The position numbers were made by a program, and so were the translations under genes. DNA of 34,163 nt from Oscillatoriales cyanobacterium SM2_2_1 (GTDB lineage Bacteria; Cyanobacteriota; Cyanobacteriia; Pseudanabaenales; Pseudanabaenaceae). The notes under the pieces are model-generated. The model was not told the origin of the DNA and did no database searches. It worked only from the letters and a program-made list of their open reading frames with translations. The stretch is from the NCBI GenBank assembly GCA_012031145.1, contig JAAUUH010000025.1:1-34163 (forward strand), given 5' to 3'. The number at the start of each line of letters is the position of its first letter. The first letter of the stretch is position 1. Of this stretch, positions 7,280 through 14,931 are shown one piece after another.

Positions 7280-9135
7280 TAACGTGCTGCTAGCCGGGTC
7301 AGAACCTCCTGCGATCGCTGTAAAAAGGACTGCATACCTGCGGCATCAAAGGATTTCTGAGCCATCAGTGCCAGGTCATACACATGGCGGCAGATCAGCG
7401 TTACCAACTGCGCCGAATCCGACACCCCTGAGCTAAGCACTATCTGGCTATCCTCCAATTCCAGCACCTTATCCATCAGCGGATGGGACGTATTCACAAG
7501 CAAAATATGATCCTCCGGAAATGCCGGTAACTTTTGCTGTGATAAGGCTGCCATCTCCTGCAGGCGGCGGGCATACTCCGGCAGCAGCACCATCGCTGGC
7601 GGCGCTTCTGCCCCCTCACCCCGGAGGGCATCAGTTCGAATTACCAATTGGGGCAACCCCAACACCCGCTGAAAAATCTCCTTGAGGCGATCGCCCCTAG
7701 TTTTATTGGTCTTTGGATCCACCAACTCAGAGCGATCGTCTCGTACCAAACGGTCATCGATCTCCGCATCCACACGCGAAAATTTGACCTCACTAAATTC
7801 CCGTTCTAAAAACTGAATAAAGTGGCTATCAATGAATGAATCAAAGGTCAACACCTCCAACCCCTGTTGCCGATGCAGCGCCAAGTAAGTTGCTTGGGAT
7901 ACCGGATCGGAAGTATAAAACACTCGCTTCTCGTGCCGTTCTCGGTTTCGCTCCAGATACTCTGTCAGCGTGGAGTATTCCCCGTCCCCTGTCGTTGGAT
8001 AAACCAAAATATCCTTAATCTGTTGATAGAACTTATCGTTGTTCATGGCACCAAACTTCATGAATAAACTAATGTCCTGCCAACAGCGTAAAAACTCCTC
8101 CCGCTGATCGCGATAGAGGGCTACCAAGTGATCCCCGACCTTCTTGGTGATGTATTCTTGAATCTTTCTTACCTTGCGATCGCCTTGCAAAAAACTCCGT
8201 GAGACATTCAATGGAATATCGGTACTGTCAATGACACCCCGCAAAGGCGACAGGAACTTGGGGATCACTTCCTCACAGCGATCACTGACAAACACATGAT
8301 TGCAAAATAACTTAATTTGCCCCTTACTTGGGTCAATGTCTGCCCGCAATTTCGGAAAATATAAAATTCCCTTCACCACAAACGGATAGTCCGTATTCAA
8401 ATGAATCCAAAATAAAGGATCTTCTTGAAACGGATGCAAGTAGCGATAAAACTCCAAGTACTGCTCTCGGCTAATACTCGACGGCGACTGATCCCACAGT
8501 GCGGTTCGGCGGTTCACCACCTCCGTGTGCAGCCGAATAGTGACGGGCAAAAAATCACAATAGTTACGAATGATCCGTCGCAGTTCCGCCTCCTCCAAAA
8601 ACTCCGCCGCATCATCCTGCAACGTCAAGGTCACCGTCGTACCCACCTCAGTCCGCGTGCCATCGCCAAGGGTATAGGCTGTTGACCCGTCACAGTCCCA
8701 CGACACCGCCTGGGCTCCCTCACGGTATGACAAGGTATCAATTTCCACCCGCGATGCCACCATAAATGCCGAGTAAAACCCCAAACCAAAGTGACCAATA
8801 ATCTGCTGGTCATCGGCCCGGTACTTCTGGATGAATTCTTCGGCACTGGAAAAAGCCACCTGATTAATGTATTTTTTCACCTCATCGGCGGTCATTCCCA
8901 GTCCGTTGTCCCGCACCGCGATCTGCCGCCGCTCCCGGTTAATCGTAACCACTACTTCTCCATCAGGCGGTGTCGCTGCCTCTCCAGCGTAGGACAGCAT
9001 CTTGCGCTTACTAATGGCATCCACCCCATTGGAGATCAACTCACGCAGAAAGATGTCCCGCTCTGAATAAAGGGCCTTCTTAATGATGGGAAAAATATTT
9101 TCACTATGAATTTCAATCGTTCCCTGTTCGTGCAT
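7279..9135 (-). CDS. htpG: Hsp90-family molecular chaperone HtpG
   Basis: A 618-residue cytoplasmic ATP-dependent chaperone. The N-terminal GHKL ATPase domain shows catalytic E32 and Mg-binding N36 in RELISNGVDA, the DNGLGM motif (76-81) and the ATP-lid GHFGLGF (114-120). The middle domain contains the conserved LNVSRSFLQ with its ATP-contacting arginine, and the C-terminal dimerisation region follows. The motif normally reads LISNASDA; here AS is replaced by GV. Cyanobacterial HtpG is needed under heat, cold and oxidative stress and interacts with phycobilisome linkers and tetrapyrrole biosynthesis enzymes. No CIRCE-type inverted repeat is visible upstream, so HrcA control is unlikely. The start ATG at 9135 is the conserved MHEQGTIEIH. 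The gene is followed, with a one-base overlap, by the DAO oxidoreductase. Confidence 0.97.
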   Translation of the reverse strand: MHEQGTIEIHSENIFPIIKKALYSERDIFLRELISNGVDAISKRKMLSYAGEAATPPDGEVVVTINRERRQIAVRDNGLGMTADEVKKYINQVAFSSAEEFIQKYRADDQQIIGHFGLGFYSAFMVASRVEIDTLSYREGAQAVSWDCDGSTAYTLGDGTRTEVGTTVTLTLQDDAAEFLEEAELRRIIRNYCDFLPVTIRLHTEVVNRRTALWDQSPSSISREQYLEFYRYLHPFQEDPLFWIHLNTDYPFVVKGILYFPKLRADIDPSKGQIKLFCNHVFVSDRCEEVIPKFLSPLRGVIDSTDIPLNVSRSFLQGDRKVRKIQEYITKKVGDHLVALYRDQREEFLRCWQDISLFMKFGAMNNDKFYQQIKDILVYPTTGDGEYSTLTEYLERNRERHEKRVFYTSDPVSQATYLALHRQQGLEVLTFDSFIDSHFIQFLEREFSEVKFSRVDAEIDDRLVRDDRSELVDPKTNKTRGDRLKEIFQRVLGLPQLVIRTDALRGEGAEAPPAMVLLPEYARRLQEMAALSQQKLPAFPEDHILLVNTSHPLMDKVLELEDSQIVLSSGVSDSAQLVTLICRHVYDLALMAQKSFDAAGMQSFLQRSQEVLTRLAAR

Positions 9136-9178
9136 GGTTCAAACCCTAATAATCGCCACTGCAAAGCCAACGTGACCC

Positions 9179-9184
9179 ATTATA
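9179..9184 (-). promoter_or_regulatory. Putative -10 box of htpG
   Basis: On the minus strand TATAAT lies 43 bases upstream of the htpG start codon. No clear -35 element accompanies it. The site sits in the short divergent spacer shared with the ftsQ-side genes. Confidence 0.35.
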
Positions 9185-9295
9185 CCCATGACAGTCCTGC
9201 TGCAGGGCTGGGCATTATTTCGATGTATATTAACTCTGTTGAAAAATCAAGGGGTCTCAACTATTGTTTTAGAAAAAATTACCGCTCCCACTCCC

Positions 9296-9514
9296 ATGGT
9301 TATTGCCGTACTCGCCTACTTGGCCATCTCAGTGCTCCTGATCCTCGGAGCCTTCTCCTTTTTCTGGCGTGCTCTCAAATCCTTTCGCACCCTCTCACCC
9401 TCTACCCCGCCCCCTACGTTCTCCGTAGATCAGCTGGCAAACGCCGAGCAAAGACAGGAAATCATTGCCATGCTAGAGCGACAATTCCACAGCAGCCCCT
9501 CCGCCGATCCCTAA
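9296..9514 (+). CDS. Small single-span membrane protein upstream of ftsQ
   Basis: A hypothetical protein of 72 residues with one strong membrane helix (MVIAVLAYLAISVLLILG, then AFSFFWRAL) followed by a soluble tail with a Pro/Ser/Thr linker (LSPSTPPPTFSVDQL) and a charged helix EQRQEIIAMLERQF. I do not recognise a named family. The reading frame is open back to an ATG at 9188, which would give 108 residues, but that upstream part looks non-coding and would overlap the htpG promoter, so the internal ATG is preferred. A start between the two (a TTG at 9239) is possible. It ends four bases before ftsQ, so it may be co-transcribed with the division genes. Confidence 0.5.
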   Translation: MVIAVLAYLAISVLLILGAFSFFWRALKSFRTLSPSTPPPTFSVDQLANAEQRQEIIAMLERQFHSSPSADP

Positions 9515-9518
9515 CCCG

Positions 9519-10355
9519 ATGTCTACGCGAAGCCCAGTCCCCCTGACGGCCGATCCTCCGAACTACGCCGAAAAGCGTCGTCAACTGCGTCAGGAACGTC
9601 GCCGCAGGTTACAACTCAACCTTTGGCAGTGTTCTCTCATGGTTGGAATCAGCTTAGGTACTTTGTGGGTCTCCGCCTTACCGATGTGGCTAGTCCAGGA
9701 TCTAAGTCAGATTGAAATTGAGGGCAACCAGCTACTTTCTAAAGAAAGTATAAAGAAACGCCTTGCTTTGCCTCTACCGCAGTCGATATTCCAGATTCAA
9801 CCTGATTCGGTTGCCCAAAGTCTGGAGCAGTCATCGCCCATCCGCCGCGCCTATATCAGTCGCGCCCTGTTCCCATCGCGACTCCTAGTTCAAGTCCACG
9901 AGCGCATTCCTGTGGCTACCAGTGAACGAGGGGGAAAGAAAGGGTATCTTGATGCCGAAGGAATATGGATGCCAGAATCCCTTTTTGATGCTACATTACA
10001 GCCACCTGAATTAGAGGTCTTGGAGTCCACCGCTCCTATTGAGCCCCAAATTTGGTCATCACTATACCAGCAGATACGTCGCACAAAGGTGCGCATCCGT
10101 CGCATTGATATCCGAGACAGAAGCAATATTTTTTTGCTCACCGACGTTGCCCCCGTGCGGGTTCGCATTGGTATTTACAAGCCTTCCCAGTTTCAGCAGC
10201 AATTGTTAAAACTAGATGAAATGCGTCAACTTCAACAGAAATTTGCCGCATCACAGCTTGATTCCAAGGTCTATGACTGCTTAGATGTTAGCGATCAATC
10301 ACAACCTCCCTCATTGGTTCCTAAATGTGCTGGCAACAGCCCTCCGGTTCCCTAG
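9519..10355 (+). CDS. ftsQ: Cell division protein FtsQ/DivIB
   Basis: A 278-residue bitopic division protein. It has a basic cytoplasmic segment (about 18-33, Arg-rich), one membrane helix (about 36-54), then an extracytoplasmic POTRA domain (about 62-130, containing IEIEGNQLLSKESI and FPSRLLVQVHERIPVA) and the FtsQ beta domain. FtsQ links the early Z-ring to the late septal peptidoglycan synthases. In cyanobacteria it is typically found directly upstream of ftsZ, as here (30-base gap). The last 30 residues are Pro/Ser-rich and probably disordered. Confidence 0.9.
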   Translation: MSTRSPVPLTADPPNYAEKRRQLRQERRRRLQLNLWQCSLMVGISLGTLWVSALPMWLVQDLSQIEIEGNQLLSKESIKKRLALPLPQSIFQIQPDSVAQSLEQSSPIRRAYISRALFPSRLLVQVHERIPVATSERGGKKGYLDAEGIWMPESLFDATLQPPELEVLESTAPIEPQIWSSLYQQIRRTKVRIRRIDIRDRSNIFLLTDVAPVRVRIGIYKPSQFQQQLLKLDEMRQLQQKFAASQLDSKVYDCLDVSDQSQPPSLVPKCAGNSPPVP

Positions 10356-10385
10356 TTCTCTATCGTTCTACTGCCCAACGTTGCC

Positions 10386-11621
10386 ATGCCCCAAAATAAC
10401 TGGCCCGAAGAATTTAATTCCACCCATATCGATGATGGTATCGATGCCATCCACACCTTGGGACTGTCTCGCAATCGGCTGAAATCAAGTGTTGATTCAA
10501 AAGCGGAGAATATTATGTTGGGAAGCGTGGCCAAAATTAAGGTGATTGGTGTGGGCGGTGGCGGCGGCAATGCTGTGAACCGCATGATTGCTAGTGACCT
10601 TGGCGGCGTCGAATTTTGGACGTTCAATACCGATGCCCAGGCACTTGTCCAGTCTTCGGCTGCCAAGCGGTTTCAAATGGGGCAAAAGCTAACCCGTGGG
10701 TTGGGAGCAGGTGGAAATCCGGCGATCGGGCAAAAAGCTGCTGAAGAATCCCGCGATGACATTGCCAATGCCGTAGAAGGCGCGGATCTGATTTTCATCA
10801 CCGCAGGCATGGGTGGAGGAACTGGCACAGGTGCAGCTCCTATCATTGCCGAAGTTGCTAAGGAAGCCGGTGCCCTAACCGTGGGCGTGGTTACTCGCCC
10901 TTTCACCTTTGAGGGGCGGCGTCGCAGCCACCAAGCCGAAGAAGGTATCGAGGCTCTGCAAAGTCGCGTCGATACTTTAATTGTGATCCCCAATGATAAG
11001 CTGCTGACGGTGATTTCAGAGCAAACACCGGTGCAGGAAGCTTTTCGGGTTGCCGATGACATTTTGCGGCAAGGTGTTCAAGGCATTTCAGACATCATCA
11101 CCATTCCTGGACTGGTCAATGTGGATTTTGCGGACATTCGTGCCGTGATGGCTGATGCTGGCTCTGCCATGATGGGGATCGGTATCGGTTCTGGCAAGTC
11201 TCGGGCCCGGGAAGCGGCAATGACAGCCATATCTTCACCACTGCTTGAAACTTCTGTCGAGGGGGCCAATGGGGTGGTCTTTAATATCACGGGTGGTGCC
11301 GATCTTACGCTCCATGAAGTCAATGCAGCAGCCGAGACCATCTACGAGGTGGTTGATCCCAATGCCAATATTATTTTTGGAGCGGTAATTGATGAAAAGA
11401 TGGAAGGGGAGATCAGAATTACAGTCATTGCAACGGGCTTTACCCAAAGAAACGCTTCGGCTTTGCCGCCGCAATTAAAAAAGAACACTCCTATTTCGCC
11501 ATCTCCAAACCTCCCTAAGGCTGCACCTCCGTCGCCCATGACACCGTCCCCAGAAATTAAAATCAGTAAGCCTGGACTGGATATTCCAGACTTTCTGCAG
11601 CGGCGGCGTCCCCCAAGGTAG
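10386..11621 (+). CDS. ftsZ: Cell division GTPase FtsZ
   Basis: A 411-residue tubulin homologue that polymerises into the Z-ring. The GTP-binding signature GGGTGTG is at 143-149, the N-terminal nucleotide loop [14 protein letters not shown] at 54-67, and the catalytic T7 loop NVDFAD at 245-250. The C-terminal linker (about 360-400) is Pro/Ser-rich, and the conserved end peptide [11 protein letters not shown] binds membrane tethers and regulators (in cyanobacteria ZipN/Ftn2 and SepF). The N-terminus has a roughly 48-residue extension before the core, typical for cyanobacteria. An internal ATG at residue 44 could serve as an alternative start. It follows ftsQ and is followed by two adjacent inverted repeats before prs. 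Confidence 0.97.
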   Translation: MPQNNWPEEFNSTHIDDGIDAIHTLGLSRNRLKSSVDSKAENIMLGSVAKIKVIGVGGGGGNAVNRMIASDLGGVEFWTFNTDAQALVQSSAAKRFQMGQKLTRGLGAGGNPAIGQKAAEESRDDIANAVEGADLIFITAGMGGGTGTGAAPIIAEVAKEAGALTVGVVTRPFTFEGRRRSHQAEEGIEALQSRVDTLIVIPNDKLLTVISEQTPVQEAFRVADDILRQGVQGISDIITIPGLVNVDFADIRAVMADAGSAMMGIGIGSGKSRAREAAMTAISSPLLETSVEGANGVVFNITGGADLTLHEVNAAAETIYEVVDPNANIIFGAVIDEKMEGEIRITVIATGFTQRNASALPPQLKKNTPISPSPNLPKAAPPSPMTPSPEIKISKPGLDIPDFLQRRRPPR

Positions 11622-11624
11622 GAG

Positions 11625-11660
11625 TTCTCTCTGCAGAGAGAATTTGCACTGAACTGCAAA
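11625..11660 (+). repeat. Two adjacent inverted repeats in the ftsZ-prs spacer
   Basis: A perfect 18-base palindrome, TTCTCTCTGCAGAGAGAA (11625-11642), is followed without gap by TTTGCA-CTGAAC-TGCAAA (11643-11660). They begin four bases after the ftsZ stop. There is no T-run, so this is not a standard intrinsic terminator. They could be RNA hairpins that stabilise the ftsZ 3' end or attenuate read-through into prs, or DNA sites for dimeric proteins. Confidence 0.6.
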
Positions 11661-11700
11661 AAGTTGGTGATAGTTTCTGGGGATCGGGGACAATTAATCT

Positions 11701-12729
11701 GTGCCATCATCTCGGAGTTCAGCAAAATTAGTGGCTATTCAACCCCTTACACCTTCTTCTGCTGCCAAGCTGCCAATAGTTGCTTCAGCCGATCCGCGAT
11801 TAAGGTTGTTCTCAGGCTCCGCTAACGTCCCGCTTGCCGAAGAGATTGCCCGCTATTTGGGTATGGGGCTGGGGCCGATGGTGCGAAAGCGATTTGCGGA
11901 TGGTGAGGTTTATGTGCAGGTGCAGGAATCTATTCGTGGATGTGATGTCTATTTGATTCAACCAACCTGTAGGCCAGTCAATGATCATCTGACTGAGTTG
12001 CTGATTATGATTGATGCTTGTCGGCGAGCTTCGGCGCGCCAGATTACGGCGGTGTTGCCCTACTATGGCTATGCTCGGGCCGATCGAAAAACAGCGGGAA
12101 GGGAATCAATTACAGCTAAGCTGGTAGCCAATTTGATCGTGCAGTCCGGAGCCAATCGGGTTTTGGCGATGGATTTACACTCGGCCCAGATTCAGGGGTA
12201 TTTTGACATTCCCTGTGACCATGTGTTCGGAGCCCCGGTACTGTTGGATTATTTGCTTAAGAAGCAATTGTCCGATCTCGTGGTCGTGTCACCGGACGTG
12301 GGGGGGGTGGTGCGAGCGCGTTCTTTTGCGAAAAAGCTCAGTGATGCGCCGCTAGCCATTATTGATAAGCGACGTCAAACCCATAATGTGGCAGAGGTGC
12401 TGAATGTGGTGGGGGATGTGGCTGGTAAAACGGCCGTACTTGTAGATGACATGATTGATACGGCGGGTACGATTACGGAGGCGGCTAAGTTATTGCGTCA
12501 AGTGGGGGCAAAACAAGTTTATGCCTGTGCTACCCATGCCGTTCTTTCCCCCCCAGCTTTGGAGCGTTTAGCAAGCGGTATCTTTGAGGAAGTGATTGTG
12601 ACCAATACAATTCCTGTGGGTGCGGATTGCTATTTTCCCCAGTTGCGAGTTCTGTCGGTGGCGGATTTATTAGGGGAGACGATTTGGCGGGTGCATGAGG
12701 ATACTTCAGTAAGTATTATGTTTCGCTAG
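11701..12729 (+). CDS. prs: Ribose-phosphate pyrophosphokinase (PRPP synthetase)
   Basis: Makes phosphoribosyl pyrophosphate from ribose-5-phosphate and ATP for purine, pyrimidine, histidine, tryptophan and NAD synthesis. It has 342 residues. The class I features are present: FSGSAN near 37, FADGEVYVQ (65-73), the flexible-loop region YYGYARADRK (121-130), Mg-binding DLHSAQIQGYF (158-168), and the PRPP loop VLVDDMIDTAGTI (247-259). The start used is GTG at 11701; the first 30 residues are a variable extension common in cyanobacterial versions, and a second GTG at 11731 could also be the start. It sits 79 bases after ftsZ on the same strand. Confidence 0.94.
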   Translation: MPSSRSSAKLVAIQPLTPSSAAKLPIVASADPRLRLFSGSANVPLAEEIARYLGMGLGPMVRKRFADGEVYVQVQESIRGCDVYLIQPTCRPVNDHLTELLIMIDACRRASARQITAVLPYYGYARADRKTAGRESITAKLVANLIVQSGANRVLAMDLHSAQIQGYFDIPCDHVFGAPVLLDYLLKKQLSDLVVVSPDVGGVVRARSFAKKLSDAPLAIIDKRRQTHNVAEVLNVVGDVAGKTAVLVDDMIDTAGTITEAAKLLRQVGAKQVYACATHAVLSPPALERLASGIFEEVIVTNTIPVGADCYFPQLRVLSVADLLGETIWRVHEDTSVSIMFR

Positions 12730-12807
12730 ATGCTGTTGATTCAGTTGTTTTAGGGTGGTTCCGCTGTTTGTTTTGGTCTGTCTTGTAAATGGGATGCAGG
12801 TGCATTT

Positions 12808-13419
12808 ATGTTGATTGGGGTGCGGCGTAGGGCTTACTTGGCTTTGGTGTGCTTGTCTGCTGCTTTGCTGCCAACGATCGCCCAGGCCCATCCTGAGGAA
12901 GATGGCGTGGCTAATCTGGCGAGTGGCTTTTTCCACACACTCGGAGGGCTAGATCACATTTTGGCAATGGTGGCCATAGGAATTTGGGCCGCCCAGATGG
13001 GGGGAAAGGGGCGGTGGCTGGTTCCCACCGCGTTTGTGGTTTTGATGGTTGTTGGTGGCGTATTGGGCATAGTAGTACCGGGAGTGCCGCTGATTGAGCA
13101 GGGGATTATGGCATCGATCTTTGTATTGGGGGCGCTCATTGCCGGGGCCCGACCCTTACCTTTTCGAGCGGGAGCCCTGATTGCCGGGGGATTGGCATTG
13201 TTCCATGGCTATGCCCATGGGGTGGAAATGCCGGCTGTGGGGAGTGCTTGGGAGTATGGTTTTGGCTTTTTGCTGGGTACGATGGTGCTGCATACTGCAG
13301 GACTGGGGGGAACTTTAGCGTTGCAGAAGATGATTCAACCGACCATAGCTCGTGTCCTTGGTGTAGGAGTCCTCCTGGGTGGGGTTTACGTAGTGATCAC
13401 CAAGATGGGGGCACTGTAG
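12808..13419 (+). CDS. HupE/UreJ family metal permease
   Basis: A 203-residue inner-membrane protein with a signal-like N-terminus (residues 1-27, ending AQA). The mature N-terminus HPEEDG and the H43-x5-D49-H50 motif (HTLGGLDH) are signatures of HupE/UreJ, secondary transporters of Ni2+ or Co2+. Further helices carry ALFHGYAHGVE (about residues 130-140) with additional histidines. In cyanobacteria such proteins supply Ni to hydrogenase or urease or Co to B12; no hydrogenase, urease or cobalamin genes are in the window, so the metal cannot be assigned. The 78-base spacer from prs is too short for a full cobalamin riboswitch. The ATG at 12808 is the only reasonable start. Confidence 0.87.
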   Translation: MLIGVRRRAYLALVCLSAALLPTIAQAHPEEDGVANLASGFFHTLGGLDHILAMVAIGIWAAQMGGKGRWLVPTAFVVLMVVGGVLGIVVPGVPLIEQGIMASIFVLGALIAGARPLPFRAGALIAGGLALFHGYAHGVEMPAVGSAWEYGFGFLLGTMVLHTAGLGGTLALQKMIQPTIARVLGVGVLLGGVYVVITKMGAL

Positions 13420-13431
13420 TACTTGGACAGG

Positions 13432-13986
13432 TTAGTCACTGGGGTCGACCCATGCAGTACGCCATGCTTCTTCGGCGGTCGCCACAACTTTGAGCCATTG
13501 TTTCTTACGGAGTTGCTCTAGGTGTTGGGCATGGCGAGCAGAAAGAACCCGTAGTTCGCCTCGCAGGGTCATCAGAGTGCGATCGCCCGTTTCAATTTCC
13601 ATAGTTGCGAGCTGGATGTGCTGACCTGGGGCAGAAATTTGGTATCTGCTGAGAAGCTCTTGGCTCTCGCTGAGGGATTGACCTAGGACTTCGCTAAGGG
13701 CAGCGTCAATGCTATCGGTGGACGGGAGCGAACTGGTGTGCAGACGTTCTGCGGCTCGGCCACCAATTTCTCGGAGTTCCCGCTGTAAAGTGCAGCGCTC
13801 AATGGCGCTTAAGGACAGAAATGCCTCGGGGCAATTTTGGGTGCAAAATAGAAAAATGGCTTGGAATAATCGGTTCCTTAGGGCAGGGGCAATCGCCTGG
13901 AGATAGGTTTTCTGAAGTTGCTCTTGGCGTTGAACCATCTGGGCGATCGCCACTTCTAGAGCTTGAATGTCACGATCAACTTGCAT
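13432..13986 (-). CDS. Conserved hypothetical protein overlapping tsf
   Basis: A 184-residue cytoplasmic protein with no recognised domain. It is mostly alpha-helical and charged, with a likely coiled-coil N-terminus (QALEVAIAQMVQRQEQLQKTY) and a C-terminal EEAWRTAW motif. The ATG at 13986 lies 11 bases inside the end of tsf (another frame), so it is read as the last gene of the ftsY/rsbU-like/tsf strand. An upstream start at 14058 is open but would lie wholly within tsf. The convergent hupE gene ends only 12 bases away. Location suggests co-expression with translation factors; no function is claimed. Confidence 0.7.
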   Translation of the reverse strand: MQVDRDIQALEVAIAQMVQRQEQLQKTYLQAIAPALRNRLFQAIFLFCTQNCPEAFLSLSAIERCTLQRELREIGGRAAERLHTSSLPSTDSIDAALSEVLGQSLSESQELLSRYQISAPGQHIQLATMEIETGDRTLMTLRGELRVLSARHAQHLEQLRKKQWLKVVATAEEAWRTAWVDPSD

Positions 13987-14608
13987 CCCCTTGATCTTCT
14001 CCGGACAGTTCTTCGCCAACAACAAAACGAACAAAGCGGCGCACCTTAACGTTTTCATTGAGGCGGGAAGCGGTTTGTTTCACCAGCTCATCCACAGTTA
14101 TCGATGAGTCTTTGATATAGGGCTGATCAATGAGGCTCAGTTCCTTAAGTCGCTTATCAATGCGCCCTTGGATAATCTTATTGCGGACAGCTTCGGGCTT
14201 GCTGCCAAGGTCGTCTTTACCGCTTTCAATTCGCTTTTCTTCCTCGACGATGGTGGTGGGAATTTGGTCGACGGCGACATATTCGATGTTGGGGCAGGCC
14301 GCGATTTGCTTGGCAACGTTATCCGCCAGTTCCTTGAGCTCTTCACGGCGGGCAACGAAATCAGTTTCGCAATTGATTTCAACCATCACGCCGATGCGGC
14401 TACCAAAATGAATGTAGCTATGGACGATGCCCTCCGTGGTGGCCCGGCTTGCCTTTTTGACCGCCGAGGCTAGCCCCTTTTGCCGCAGCCATTCGATGGC
14501 TTTGCTGAAGTCACCTTCAGCTTCCTGGAGGGCCTTTTTGCAATCCTTAATCCCAGCACCAGTGCGGGCACGGAGCTCCTGAACTTGCTGCGTGGAAATT
14601 TCTGCCAT
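13976..14608 (-). CDS. tsf: Elongation factor Ts
   Basis: A 210-residue guanine-nucleotide exchange factor that recharges EF-Tu. The N-terminal UBA-like module is present (VQELRARTGAGIKDCKKAL, about 9-27), followed by the EF-Tu-contact sequence EINCETDFVAR (about 78-88) and the short single-domain C-terminal part typical of cyanobacterial EF-Ts. The end GEELSGEDQGDAS is slightly shorter than usual. In most bacteria tsf follows rpsB (ribosomal protein S2); here the upstream gene is a small membrane protein and no rpsB occurs in the window. The start ATG at 14608 gives the canonical MAEISTQQV. Confidence 0.95.
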   Translation of the reverse strand: MAEISTQQVQELRARTGAGIKDCKKALQEAEGDFSKAIEWLRQKGLASAVKKASRATTEGIVHSYIHFGSRIGVMVEINCETDFVARREELKELADNVAKQIAACPNIEYVAVDQIPTTIVEEEKRIESGKDDLGSKPEAVRNKIIQGRIDKRLKELSLIDQPYIKDSSITVDELVKQTASRLNENVKVRRFVRFVVGEELSGEDQGDAS

Positions 14609-14668
14609 ATCTACAACCTGAACTTCTATTCCTATTTTTTGCCAGAGACATCTTAACGTGAAATGGCG

Positions 14669-14881
14669 CTAGCCACTGGTAACGCTGCGAAACAGATAGC
14701 CTGCGACCAGACCAATAATGAGGGCCACTAATTGACCGCTGCGGATAAAGTTATTAAAACCTCGACCTAGATTACCCATAACGTCTTGACTGCCGCCGCC
14801 AAATTGGGCCAGATACTCCCAATTGATCTGGGTCAAGGTGTCGAGAAGGTCAAGGTGGTTCGGGTGAATGACATCGAGCAT
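14669..14881 (-). CDS. Small membrane protein, tail-anchored type
   Basis: A 70-residue unknown protein: a soluble N-terminal part (about 1-50, with a Gly-rich turn FGGGSQDVMGNLGRGF) and a single C-terminal membrane helix (about 52-66, LVALIIGLVAGYLF). The ATG at 14881 is preceded by GAGGAAG at ideal spacing. A TTG at 14905 would add eight residues but lies upstream of that ribosome-binding site and is not used. It is placed between the RsbU-like phosphatase and tsf on the same strand with short gaps, so it is likely in one transcript. No family was recognised. Confidence 0.68.
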   Translation of the reverse strand: MLDVIHPNHLDLLDTLTQINWEYLAQFGGGSQDVMGNLGRGFNNFIRSGQLVALIIGLVAGYLFRSVTSG

Positions 14882-14886
14882 GGGTT

Positions 14887-14893
14887 CTTCCTC
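14887..14893 (-). promoter_or_regulatory. Ribosome-binding site fixing the small membrane protein start
   Basis: GAGGAAG on the minus strand lies five bases before the ATG at 14881. This is a strong Shine-Dalgarno sequence and decides for that ATG over the upstream TTG. Confidence 0.6.
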
Positions 14894-14931
14894 ACTTTGG
14901 CTCAACTTGTTCCCATCTACTTTAGGGTATT

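Noticed and set aside
9136-9187. CIRCE heat-shock element upstream of htpG
   Set aside because: No TTAGCACTC/GAGTGCTAA-type inverted repeat is present.
9188-9295. Upstream part of the small membrane protein before ftsQ
   Set aside because: It would overlap the htpG promoter and its sequence looks non-coding; kept as an alternative start only.
12730-12807. Cobalamin or nickel riboswitch upstream of the HupE/UreJ gene
   Set aside because: The spacer is only 78 bases and shows none of the conserved B12-box features.
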